A stretch of DNA of 64,000 nt from Cytidiella melzeri. Taxonomy: Eukaryota; Basidiomycota; Agaricomycetes; Polyporales; Irpicaceae. Numbering within the stretch: position 1 is the stretch's first letter; every line of letters starts with the position of its first letter. This document shows, one piece after another, positions 21,481 to 31,682 of the stretch. Below the pieces are notes generated by a model, which was given only the letters and a program-made list of their open reading frames with translations, was not told where the DNA came from and did not search any database. A program made the translations under genes and the position numbers. Where the stretch lies: positions 1 through 64,000 of the forward strand of contig JABYQR010000163.1 in the NCBI GenBank assembly GCA_022592445.1, read 5' to 3'.

Positions 21481-24339
21481 TCACTCGGAATCTTCGTCCA
21501 TCTCCTCGTCTGCCTCAACTTCTTTCCGAATGCCCTCAATCCCATCATACGGGATCCTGTTCTTTGACCACCTGCCCGTCAACCAATCGACCCGACACAG
21601 CCCGCTCGCTGTTGCAGACGCCAGCAGGGACGCGTTGCCAAGTCCGTTTCCGTTGTTCCAGACGACGCGGGTCACGCTTATCTGCGGTGACCAAGCCCCG
21701 ACTGCTTTCAAAGAAGCCTTTGTCTTCGTACCGATAACTTTCTCGATTTCCTGGCGTTGATCTGAATGAGTGGTGTGTTGTCCAATGAGAAGTGGCGTTT
21801 GGACCGACCTTTGGCAAGAAATGCTCGAGCATTCTGTACTCTCCTGTTTCTCGACTGTAGTCTAGTTGGTATACAATGTGAGAGGTGAAAGGCTTGGATG
21901 GGTCAGAGTGGCTTGATGAGGATTGTGGAGAAAAAAAGACTTACGACTGTTCCTCCCCTTCTTGTGTTGCGTAGCGTGTTGGTGGTTCGACAACTACCGT
22001 CCGCGACTCCGATCGCCAATTGAGGGTGGTAGTCAGAGGCATTCAAGCTCTACGGTGACACTATGAGGCCTGAATCAACGCAAAACGGACGATTCAATCA
22101 TACCCAGACAGGACCATCAGGTTCGATGACGGCATGTCCTTTGTTGAGCATGGAAGGCGCGAAAGACGTGACTTTGACTTGACCTTGGTCAACGCTAATT
22201 GGCCCACCCGCGTAAGGCGAATAGCATACCGAATTCACGACATCTTTTTGAGACGTTGAGCAATCAGACGAGGCACTGGATTTGTGAGGGGGATGACACA
22301 CCTCGTGTTCGGTACACCACATTCGAGCACGGGGCATGAATGTCCGTCGCAGCTACCAGGCCATCATATGAGCTGCTGATGACGACGTTCGGGTCGTCCG
22401 ACGTGAGTTCGCCCGTCGGCGAAAGTGTTGGCGTGCGGACCCAGGCAACAGACCGGATAGCGGTTTGATGAACGGAGGAATAGTACGTTGGTAAAGGGGC
22501 TACCGGATAACAGTCGTCACGGGACAGGTCGAAGTGAGCGGTGCAAGTTACCTGCCTTTGCCTGAATACCTGCTCTGGAGAGCATCAGCAATATCATATA
22601 CCGCAATGCATCCTGTCTTTATGAATGAATGATGAGTGGTTGATACATCGAGCGAAGATATGTTACCATTTGAGCATCCTACAGCGATGACTTCGCTGTT
22701 GGCCCAATCGATGCTCCAACACGCTGTCTCTTCCAACTCAAGTCGCACGAGGGGGTCCGAGACCTTTACTTGACCAAATTTAGCATTGATGCGAAGCGTG
22801 AGGACATCTGAAGTACCATATGCAGGCTCATCTGCACCAGCTACCTGTGCTTCAGACAAGACGTCTTCAGGATAAAGCACAGAGAAAATGGACACTGAGC
22901 CGTCTTCAAATGCGCCTGCGAGCAGGCCGAGCCGTCGCGGTGAATATGCTTGGCTGATCAAGCCCTGGACGTCGTTAGTACGCTTACAGATGTGCGTCGC
23001 CCCGAGTAAATGAGGGAGAAGACTTGCATTGATTGGCTCATTGGACGGCAAAGGACACCATTTGAGATCATGTGCAGGCCCTGTATCGATGCATAGCACG
23101 AGTTCGCACTTCATGAAACCACTGTTGGCACCATGCGACAGCGGCTCGCTTTTGACGTGCGAGCCACTGGGAGGATTCAATGACCATACCTGTATGCAGG
23201 CGGGGTTTGGTCTCGCCACCTTAATTCCTATTTGCGGTGAGTAGTCGTAAGAAGGAAGAGGTGCCACTGCCAGGTACTGTTTTCCCGATAAGCCTATGTG
23301 TGAGGTTCGCATCACATTGAAGCTCTCGCATGCTTTGTGACATACCGCCTCTGTCGTCTGGATGTATGGGACACCAGTCCAGAGCCCAGACAGGTGCTCC
23401 TGCGTTGAAAACATGAGCAATGGACTGCGGGAATAAATTTTCTGTCGAATGGCATTCAGTATCTCTGTGCAAGTGTCAATGAAGTAACGAGGTCATCACC
23501 CATGGCAAGACGAGAGAAGCGATGCAACTCTTTTTGCTGTTGATTTCCGTATTCACCAAAAAAGCATTTTATGCTGGGCTGCGGCTCCAGTGACCCATTA
23601 AGTGCCTTCCTACGATACAATGATGCTTCTGCGTCACTAGGAGCTGACATGAGCTGAATGACCCGCAGGCTCAACACAAGACTTACGCAAGCAGAATGAG
23701 GTCCGCGGGTGATTGTATGCGCGGTTCTAAGTACACACGAGGTCTTCTCTCATTTTCGTCCGCCCCGTTACCTTGTTTCATGCTTTCGCTATACCAGCCA
23801 CGGTCTTCAAGCAGGTCCCATAGAGGGCCAGGGCCGACATTGTAGCCCCATGCTTTGGCAACTCTGGTACCGACATTGTGAGTACTCCAAGAATTGGTAA
23901 GGGCGAGCTCGCTGGGGTGGAAAAGCCGCGGCTTCTTGAGCAACCGCTGCACAGTTCCATCCTTGCGATAGAGGGGTACCGCTCTGTGGCGGTGATGTAT
24001 ACTTGGGAGGACAACGGCAGAATGTCGAGACGTCCTAGGCGTTTGCGCAGCACTTTTCTTTACCCCAATTGGTTTACTAGGTTTCACAGCAGCGTTTCCC
24101 ACATCTGAGCTGGAAAGGCCTTCTAGCATGTCTTCATCCTCTTCAAGGTCAGACAGGCCGGAAGAGTTGCCATCGTCCTCTTGATTAGCTTGAGCCGGCC
24201 CTTTCCCGGGGGAAAATTCACTTCCACTGTCAGCTTCGTCCGCGATGTCGGCTCCAATATCGTCTTCGCCTTGGTCATCATAGCTCAGAAGTACAGCATA
24301 GTTTGGGCGTGAGGGCCGTCTGCGCAGCTCTTTAGGCAT
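21481..24339 (-). CDS. WD40 protein resembling TFIIIC subunit Tfc6/GTF3C2
   Basis: Ten exons (24339-23687, 23609-23500, 23441-23346, 23293-22667, 22612-22562, 22499-22302, 22243-22104, 22049-21945, 21892-21809, 21750-21481) give 777 residues in one consistent frame. The N-terminus MPKELRRRPSRPNYA is basic and then strongly acidic. The C-terminal half is a divergent beta-propeller: GAPVWALDWCP, QYLAVAPLP, ACIQVWSLNPP, LLAGAFEDGSVSIF, SVHQTAIRSVAWVR, ASATASGLCRVDWLTGRW. This order and the AGxxVWALDWCP/QYLA pair are what I associate with the TFIIIC tau-91/110-kDa subunit, which helps recruit TFIIIB at tRNA and 5S genes. That identity is a family-level judgement. One intron (22500-22561) needs a GC donor. 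An upstream in-frame ATG at 24414 is an alternative start. Confidence 0.68.
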
Positions 24340-24764
24340 TGTTGGTGTTTTTATGGCCGCAGTCAACGTTGCTGAATGAGTCTCAAAATGCGAGCAGTAC
24401 GAGTAGCCATGCATTTACAGGTAGGCCAACGCCTTTCATCGGCATTTTCCGAGCATCATATGCGAGCAGACATCACTGTGTCGTTCATCACAGGGGATCT
24501 TTGCTTGACGTACAAGCGTGAAAATGCCCCTAAGGAACCAGGATTTTGAGCCAGTAATCGAGTTGTGACCCCCGAATGACGCGCAAAAACAAAAGTAGAA
24601 GTTCGCACGATAGATTGCGCCTTTCGCCCGACAGATTCACCTGATACACACGAGCGTGAATTCACCAGCTTTAATAATTCAACCCGGTTCCTTCAACGCA
24701 TTATCTGGTGAATTTAGACAGGTAGCTATGGTGTAGGTTTTGCAGGATGTGGCCCCAAAGTCGG
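24340..24764. other. Intergenic region, no gene seen
   Basis: About 425 bp upstream of the WD40 gene and downstream of the small orphan gene on the same strand. It is likely promoter sequence for the WD40 gene. No domain-bearing ORF or repeat is visible. Confidence 0.35.
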
Positions 24765-25759
24765 TCAGACCTTATGTGTAAATTCAGCAGTAAAGTGTTC
24801 ACATTTGTTTCCCATGCTTACGACCATCGTGTCGACGAGTTTCCTAGAGCGTGTTACCAGCTTGTTGGGTGCATAGTTGGGGTGGTTGACGTGTTGCATA
24901 GCAAGGATGGAACATTTCTGCTCCGGCCTAAATACCTCCCCCTTTGGTCCATCCACACCATAGACCATACCACACAGATAGGCGGGCGAAGCCGGCCTGG
25001 TGTCGGTACGATCAACGTGGACCCAGTCGTCGAATGAAAAAGTGGGAATGACTGGTTGGGAAGCGAATACCGTTGGCCATGCGTCTTCAACCTTCTTCTC
25101 CTCCTGAGTAGCGGAAGTGGAGGACGGAACCGGTGTAGGCTCGGCAGCCGAAGCGGCCTGGACTACTGGTTCTGAAGAATCATGAGAGACTGGTGAACTG
25201 ATATTTAAGCCGTTCATATTGTCAACGATATCCGGAATGACCAGTGTAGGTGGATTGACCATAGTTGAAAAAGTCTGTGGAGATGCAAAATTATTTAATG
25301 CTTGGGCAACCATGTCCCAAAGCAATAATCCTGCACTCACAAAAGGCGGTGGCATTGAAGTAGGATGACAATGAGGATGAGGATGCGACGTTGACGCAGA
25401 TTGGCGAGGAGGTGCAGCATTAACCCTGGAAGAACTCTGGGTTTGATGTGCCCTTATTTACGCACTGACATTGCAAGGCCTTCGTCTGTACAAGTCCAAT
25501 TCCGCCTCTCGATTGGCTTCATCGATAATACGATTAACCTCTCGGAGGTGCCATTGCCTATCACTCTGCCTGAACCCTGAGCATCAGTTTGACTCATATG
25601 GGTAGAGACGGGAGTTGGAGAACTCCTTATCTCCATGACCATAGGATGACCCATACCGTCAAACCGAGTGTAATCATGGACGCGGTAGGGATCATTGGGA
25701 GAGTGGGGAGCAAAGCGGGCATTGACATGACGGGAAGTACGGCAAGAGTTGTTTGGCAT
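24765..25759 (-). CDS. Small orphan protein, unknown function
   Basis: Exons 25759-25657, 25576-25470, 25436-25341 and 25274-24765 stay in frame and give 271 residues. The middle has a charged helix (RQWHLREVNRIIDEANREAE). The C-terminal part contains FSFDDWVHVDRTD and AYLCGMVYGVDG. The 80-nt first intron and the 66-nt third one (GTGAGT...CACAG) look normal. The putative second intron is only 33 nt, which is doubtful. Without it the protein would stop after 73 residues, with the downstream exons a separate or alternative product. A further intron near 24768-24819 could be spliced without changing the stop. I recognise no family and no transport signal. Confidence 0.45.
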
Positions 25760-26669
25760 CTTCAAAAATATAATGGTCTAGAAGAAAGAATTGAAAGTAT
25801 AAGATTTATTTCGTTGTATTCAATCCACAACACCTTCCTTGAGAAAGTCCTGGGGATTGCTAATGGAACAGTCAAATGTGAGTAAAAGTTTTCCACAAGT
25901 GATTCAAGACGAGTATGACTACTGGCAACTTTGACTTCTACCAGTTGGTATGATACGATGAAAACATAATGGTGCATGTAAGAAACACCACGAAGTATAG
26001 GAGAGTCCACAATCTCTGTGATACCAAAAGTAAAAGTGGACGACATGCCTCAAGAAATTCTACAGCTACAAAAAGCGGCGATTTCTAATTCCAGGACTGA
26101 CTGACGTGCGCCAACACAAAGGTCCTAGGCCTCTAAGTCACAAGCTTAGAGTGCCACTCAACACTACCCTCCTATTGTACTACTCCGCCGATCTACCGAT
26201 TGTACAAGTGGGAGCTTGTTCCTCCACCACCGGATTTTACACTGCGTGTTAGGCAGATTCCGCGTAATGCACGACTCGTTAAAGTCAAGAACCACCAAGG
26301 GTGGCTTAAGTATTCAGCTGGGTTGGGAGTGCGTACGCAAGGGGCAAGTAGGTGAGGGAATTAGCTGTAGAAAATCAGTTGGGAATATTGTATTTGAAGC
26401 TGAGGCAGTCAACCAGTACAACTCTACTACTACTATGTGGCCAAACAAAGTAAAGTAGAGAAACTTACTTATGAGAAAGCTTGGGGATGTTTCACTATTC
26501 TGTCTTTGTACTTAGCGCGCACTTAGCGCCGTAGTTACCGTATATAAGACTTACTTTGACCAATGCACAGCTATCGCTTTTGATCCCTAACTCTCTCTGT
26601 GACCACCACCTCAGTCTTCTCTCTCAATGCTCTCAACTCCACTGATACCTTGAGGGATACTGGTTGATG
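25760..26669. other. Intergenic, AT-rich, nothing identified
   Basis: About 910 bp. No ORF has a recognisable domain on either strand. It borders the transposon nest. Its right end (about 26570-26669) may be internal sequence of the older copia element into which the gag-only element inserted. Confidence 0.3.
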
Positions 26670-26674
26670 GATGT
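26670..26674. repeat. Target-site duplication of gag-only element, left copy
   Basis: GATGT, matched exactly by GATGT at 28175-28179, directly outside the two LTRs. Five bases is the standard duplication for copia-type integration. Confidence 0.85.
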
Positions 26675-26902
26675 TGTTGTTTTTGCAGGGTTTTGATGCG
26701 CGCACGGGAGGGGGGCTCGAAACAATGGAACACACTGTTATTTGATAGCTACGAGAATACACAGTTTTTATATTATTTTAGAAACACGGATAAGACAAAA
26801 AGAGAGTATCAAAACAGGTAATCCGTGCGGAATGACGGAAAGGCGGGCGGCGGGAACAAGTGGATACAAACAATTTGAGGCGGCAAACCTAAAATAACAA
26901 CA
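26675..26902 (-). repeat. 3' LTR of gag-only element
   Basis: Direct repeat of 27954-28174, beginning TGTTGTTTTTGCAGGG on the plus strand and ending ATAACAACA. It holds 8 bp (in CTCGAAACAATGG) absent from the other copy. Confidence 0.88.
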
Positions 26903-26911
26903 CTCCCCCTC
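26903..26911 (-). promoter_or_regulatory. Polypurine tract of gag-only element
   Basis: On the minus strand GAGGGGGAG lies immediately 5' of the 3' LTR, the expected place for the plus-strand DNA primer. Confidence 0.75.
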
Positions 26912-26944
26912 AACGAGCAGAGTGTGAGAACAAACACGAGTTGC

Positions 26945-27792
26945 CTAGAAGTTATACTGCGGCGCGTCGGTGTGACCGTACAAACCAATCGTAGCGAGGG
27001 GGTCCGTAGTGACCATTGAATAAGCTGCCGGCGGAGTTGCCAAATTGGACTGAGCGGCAGGCTTGTCCTGTTCCTCACATTCGGGTCTGATGTGACCTTC
27101 CTTGCCACACTTGTGGCAAGTAACTCCAGTACAAAAACACCGTTTCTTTGGCATAACGCGAGTGGCTGCAAAAGCCTGGACAGTGCCGCGGGACTTGCGC
27201 CGAGATTCCTCCTGCACAATACGATCAATAAGGCTGGCAGAGGTGAGATCGCCATCAGTGGTGGTGACAGAAACGAATGTGTCCCAAGATTCCGGTAACG
27301 CCGATAAAATGCACATCGCGACATTGTTATCGCCCAATGCGGTAGCGGTTCCCCAAACCATATTATATTCAATCCAGAGACGCTTAATGTCTCGGTTCTT
27401 CACCGTGAGATTTTCTGTCTTGTCGATGCGGTAACTAAAAAGTTTTTGTCAGATAACGACGCGGGCAACACTGCCCTGAGTGGCAAAAACGTTGGCCAAG
27501 GCATCAAAAGCTTCCTTCAAAGTTTTGGCGGCCATCACATGCATCATCATATCATTGTTGATGCGGAGACGGATCGTGGTAAGCGCCTTCTGATCTTTGG
27601 CTTCCCATTCGCTAGTGTCTCCTTGCCTCGGCTTCTCCACAGTTCCGCTGACATGCCTCCATAGATCCAATTCTGGGAGGATGTCGCTAAGCTGGATTTG
27701 CCACGTGAGGTAATTTTCCAGTCTGGTGAGAGGGGTGATCTGATACGCAGATGATGTCGAGGTAGGGACAGGGTGGCAACTTCTTCAGCCAT
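26945..27792 (-). pseudogene. Copia-type Gag with zinc knuckle, broken
   Basis: The minus strand encodes a UBN2/copia-like Gag: an LTRLENYLTWQIQLSDILP segment, the helical middle with DNNVAMCILSALPESWD, and the knuckle CHKCGKEGHIRPEC (CX2CX4HX4C). Two lesions are visible. Near the N-terminus (about 27740-27790) the frame with the ATG at 27792 does not match the Gag frame. A TGA at 27451-27449 interrupts the Gag frame just before QKLFSYRID, where related proteins have a basic residue; CGA to TGA would explain it. The protein therefore cannot be made in full from this copy without readthrough. Confidence 0.8.
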
Positions 27793-27940
27793 AATGAATA
27801 AGATTTGATAACGGTAAGATGGCCCAAGAGCGTATTGCTGACGTAATGTTGCCCGAATAAGAGATGGTTCGGCCTAAGGGCACAATGCCGAGCTAATGTC
27901 GTCGCGAGATGAAAGTCAAGAGGGTGTGCGCCTAGAGCAC

Positions 27941-27953
27941 GGGGCTCATAACC
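27941..27953 (-). promoter_or_regulatory. Primer-binding site (half initiator tRNA-Met type) of gag-only element
   Basis: The minus strand reads GGTTATGAGCCCC directly after the 5' LTR. The plus-strand GGGCTCATAACC is the anticodon stem-loop of initiator tRNA-Met as I know it. Drosophila copia is primed by a half tRNA cut at this place. Confidence 0.75.
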
Positions 27954-28174
27954 TGTTGTTTTTGCAGGGTTTTGATGCGCGCACGGGAGGGGGGCATGGA
28001 ACACACTGTTATTTAATAGCTACAAGAATACACAGTTTGTTATATTATTTCAGAAACACGGATAAGATGAAAAGAGAGTATTGAAACAGGTAATCCGCGC
28101 GGAATGACGGAAAGGCGGGCGGCGGGAACAAGCGGATACAAACAATTTGAGGTGGCAAACCTAAAATAACAACA
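27954..28174 (-). repeat. 5' LTR of gag-only element
   Basis: Direct repeat of 26675-26902, with TG...CA ends, next to the primer-binding site on one side and the GATGT duplication on the other. Confidence 0.88.
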
Positions 28175-28179
28175 GATGT
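28175..28179. repeat. Target-site duplication of gag-only element, right copy
   Basis: GATGT, identical to 26670-26674. Confidence 0.85.
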
Positions 28180-28213
28180 CGTTGAGAATGTGGATGTAGT
28201 TAAGCTAAAAGCC

Positions 28214-28579
28214 GGGGCTCATAACCTAACAAAGTGGAAGTTGTGTGCGAGGGGTAGAGGCTGTTAAGCTTTGAAGATGAGTCTTATTATTATTGCTGCT
28301 TCAGCAGCTCTGCTTATATACATGTCTGTATCTACTTATGTAAGCAACTACTATACATGTCTACTTCAGCTATTCTACTGTATTACTAAGTGCATGACTC
28401 ATGCTATGAATGCATGACTCAGTGTATGACTAGACTCAGCACTTGTACCAGAGGCGTACATATTGAGTAAATGACTCATACTAGTACTTGTCCTCAGACG
28501 TACACTTTAGGCGTCCTCTGGAGTTGTACTACATGCTTTCCATGTCATTTCCCATGCTACTAGAACACAGGCGTACATA
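28214..28579 (-). mobile_element. Remnant of an older copia element: primer site plus LTR
   Basis: GGGGCTCATAACC at 28214-28226 is a third copy of the half-tRNA-Met primer site found beside the other two copia-type LTRs. To its right lies LTR-like sequence. On the minus strand it has a GTATATAAGCAG promoter-like stretch (about 28313-28324) about 90 bp upstream of the LTR end. The LTR end reads TTA instead of CA, so it is mutated. The 34 bp between this primer site and the gag-only element look like its leader, which means the younger element inserted into the older one. The outer LTR edge is not found; a Tc1-like element begins at 28580. Confidence 0.6.
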
Positions 28580-30949
28580 CAGTAGCGGCAAAAAGTCTTG
28601 TGACACCGCAAGCTCACAACTTTTTGCTCGCCGTTTGGGCTCAATACCACATTTTTTGATCAATCCTTTTGTATACATGGAGTATAGTATCTAAAGATTA
28701 TGTATATAATGAAACAAATGAGTACCTTCTTGTATATGATACATCGTACGCAATCCGCGCTGTCGCGGCGCTAAGCGCCTGTTGCGCGCACCACCACTAT
28801 TTGGCTTCGTTTTGATTTTAGATACTTCCACTTTGTTATACAACCTCAGACTTGTGCTTTTCTTATACTACCCACTCTCCCAACCCTAGACCACACCTAT
28901 GGTGCGGTGTACCCCTACCAAAAAGGCCCAAATTTGGACTCTGCACAATGAAGGTGTCAGTGTGGCTGACATTCACAAGAAAGTCCCTGTCCACTGGTCC
29001 ACCATCTATTGCACCATCAAAAACCTATCCCACAATCCCAATTCCTATGAAAAAAAGCTCAAGACAGGTTGTCCTTGCATTTGACAAGACTGCAATCTCT
29101 GTTACACCACTTTACTCCTGGCACAACAAGAGGCCTGCAACGCTATGGCCCTGCAGCGCAAGGCATTTCCACACGTGTCTGCCCGAACAATCTGTCACAA
29201 CCTTGCAGAGATTGGGCTGAAGGGTTATGTGCATTGACAGAAGCAATTCCTGTCTGTAGCTCAAAAGAAAAGGCAGAAGTGGTGGGCTGGACATGCAATC
29301 AGATGGGGGCAAAAAGAGTGAGGGGTAATGGTGTTCATAGATGAATCCAAAATCAATCTGTTTGGCTCAGATCACAGGGATTACTGCTGAAGAAGACAGT
29401 GCGAGGAGTTTTTGGACTGGAATGTGCAGAAGACAGTGAAGCACGGGGTGGGAAGTAATGTGGTGTGGGGATGCATCACGTCAAAGAGACAAGGAAGGCT
29501 ACATCGGATTGATGGCAAGATGGATGCAAGCCTTTACTGCTCCTTCCTATCAGAGCTGCTGCTGTGTACCTTGGCAGACCAGAATTTGACCTGCTGAGGG
29601 ATCATATTCCAACGGGACAATAATTCAAAGCACACGTCAAAGCTTGCTACAGCTTGGTTCAAGGAAAACAAGATTGCTGTATTGCCCTGGCTTCCAAATT
29701 CACCCGATATCAATATTGTGGAGAATGTCTGGGACCATCTCAGCCATGAATTACAGGCTTGCAAGCAGCAATTGTTGAATAAAGAGGAGCTGTGAGAGGC
29801 ATTTCAGGAGAAGTGGGCTATTTTGAATAATGGGTGTATCGAGGGATTGTCATGGATGGCCTGACTAGCCCTTAATTTTTGCAATTTACCTCTTGTTTTT
29901 ATCTATAGAACTCCGGGCTGCAGCTCAGTTGCAACCTTCTCTGCACAAACTCCTTTGCACGTCTATTAAGCGCCCGTATCACGTGGCTTAGACGCTCCAC
30001 ACAGTCACATTACTTGCTACTACATCACACTGGCATGTGACTTAGCTTAAGTAAGACCACATGGCTACAGACACATGGTTCAGCCCATAGCTAGGGTTTG
30101 ATGTCATAAATGACGTCCACATGGACTCCTTTTGTTCTTTCCCTATTGTTCTCTTTATGGAAGGATGTTCTCACAGGTGTGGGAATGGAATACAATAGTT
30201 GGTCTCCTTTTAGATAGATTCTCTCACGAGTAGAGTTCTTGGCAAGGTCAAGACAATAGCTATTGTTCTCCTTTAGGTAGTTCTTTTGTTCTTCGTTCAC
30301 ACGGCTTCTTGCAAAGCCTGCCCTCAACATGGTCTGTGCGCAGGTCCCTGAAGTCTATATATACTGCTGCATGTACGCTCCTAGCCCCCCATCTCGACCT
30401 TTTGGTCTTTACTGGGCTAGGTAAGCAACCCCCTCTTGTACTACATAATTGGTAGTCACAATACTAACTTGGTCTTTACTGGGCTAGCTTTCTGAATAAG
30501 TTTGATAGCTGGTGAACGCATTGTGCTTCACGCCTGCCACCACCTCCTCCTCGTCATCCACATCGTGTCCCTGTTTGTCACGTTGAGCCCTGTCTCCGTG
30601 TCAGGGATTGTATGAGTCTCTCCCCACTTATGCCACAGAGCTTATGCAGGAAAAGGGGTTCTATACTAGTACTAATTTTTCCAGAATTTCTTGACAAACT
30701 TGTATATAGAATAGTCGAGATGATGTGCAGTAGTAGTAGTACGACACGCGGGCGCCTAATGCAGTTTTTGCGCGGATTGTATGTAGTTCCTCGCGCACAA
30801 CGTCAATCAGCCCTTTTTTACTAAGGACACGATCTTTACATGATAATGAATGTGTGAGAACTGTAACCAAAATCATATGCAAAAATGAGCTCGAACAATG
30901 AGAAAAATCTTGTGCGCTCGCGGTGTCGCAAGACTTTTTGCTGCTACTG
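28580..30949 (+). mobile_element. Degenerate Tc1/mariner element, 2.4 kb
   Basis: The ends are inverted: CAGTAGCGGCAAAAAGTCTTG at the left and its near-perfect complement ending GACTTTTTGCTGCTACTG at the right, each flanked by TA (28578-28579 and 30950-30951). Weaker inverted similarity continues inward for about 60-80 bp. The left half holds a ruined transposase gene. The right half (about 29900-30850) has no coding match and is more than such elements usually contain, so a further insertion inside is likely. Confidence 0.82.
28899..29865 (+). pseudogene. Tc1/mariner transposase, multiply broken
   Basis: The start MVRCTPTKKAQIWTLHNEG leads into helix-turn-helix sequence (GVSVADIHKKVPVHWSTIY). 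Downstream pieces in other frames give FIDESKINLFGSDHRDY (first catalytic Asp), FQRDNNSKHTSK (second Asp region) and LPWLPNSPDINIVENVWDHL (the DxxxxE/D-bearing motif of DDE_3). Stops follow CPCI, GYVH, GQKE, DYC, LTC and KEEL, with at least one frameshift. It is an old copy that cannot encode a transposase. Confidence 0.85.
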
Positions 30950-30951
30950 TA

Positions 30952-31682
30952 TATGTGCAGTATTCCTATAGTGCTATACTACTTAGTCTACACAATCCAT
31001 ATCTGTACGTCTCAGCTAATGTGATGGTTACTACTGGAGTTACCATATACGGCTGCATAATTCCCTTATCAAGACTGGGAACTCTGCTACCTTGAAGTGT
31101 CCTTGTAACAAGGCGTGAGAAACTACATATTATATTATATAGTTTCAACATTGAATTATTGAGTATTACCAACAGGAAGAGCTGGAATTGATGTTCATGA
31201 TGACTGGATTTTCCACTGAATGAGCTTGGAAACCTCCACAGTTTTCAGTGGGAGTACCAGTGATTTCTGCAGGATCAAAACAGCTTCCAATGCCCGTGAA
31301 TTGTGCAGAAATGCTACAAAATCTCAGTGGAAAACACGGTGAATACTAGTGAAAGAATGCTCGAAATCAGTGGGTCCAAGTGGAAGTGGAATCAGTGGTA
31401 TTTCCGATTGTTATCGTAGGAATACCCTAGTACGATTTTGTAGTGGTTTTGGCGCTGATTTGAGCTGGGTTCACTTCCGACAGTGGACGCTGATACTGGA
31501 CAAGAATTACAGATCGGAACGCTTTCGGCTTTACGTTTTGTCATCATGCAGGTCGTAAGTATGAGCAACCTATATAACTCGCACTGTCTGCCGGTAGCAA
31601 GTCTCCCCATGCCCCTGTATCTTGTGTCGCGCATACCCATCTCCTTTTTCTCGACTCAGAGTTCAAAAGGTTCCCCCCGGTA
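30952..31682. other. Intergenic region upstream of MCT-like gene
   Basis: About 730 bp of AT-rich sequence. Between about 31200 and 31400 several variants of a CAGTGGAA/TTTTCCACTG motif occur in both orientations. I could not relate them to a known element. The proximal 100 bp should contain the promoter of the transporter gene. Confidence 0.3.

Larger units (their letters stand above)
26675..28174 (-). mobile_element. Non-autonomous gag-only copia-type LTR element, 1.5 kb
   Basis: The two LTRs (228 and 221 bp; TG...CA) differ mainly by an 8-bp indel near their start. A primer-binding site follows the 5' LTR, a purine tract precedes the 3' LTR, and an exact GATGT duplication flanks the whole. 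The internal region encodes only a Gag-like protein ending in a CCHC zinc knuckle; there is no protease, integrase, RT or RNaseH. This matches the structure of the TR-GAG class, which depends on enzymes from a related autonomous element. The element runs right to left. Confidence 0.88.

Noticed and set aside
22500..22561. Apparent break of the WD40 gene before PLPTYYSSVHQ
   Set aside because: A GC donor at 22561 gives the right phase and the whole model then sums to an exact multiple of three. Kept as a GC-AG intron, not a lesion.
23610..23686. Apparent frameshift between exons 1 and 2 of the WD40 gene
   Set aside because: Using the acceptor CGTAG at 23610-23611 restores the phase, so no lesion is needed.
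27941..27953. tRNA-Met-like sequence as a tRNA gene
   Set aside because: Only the anticodon-loop 13-mer is present, always at an LTR edge; no acceptor stem or TPsiC arm follows. It is a primer-binding site.
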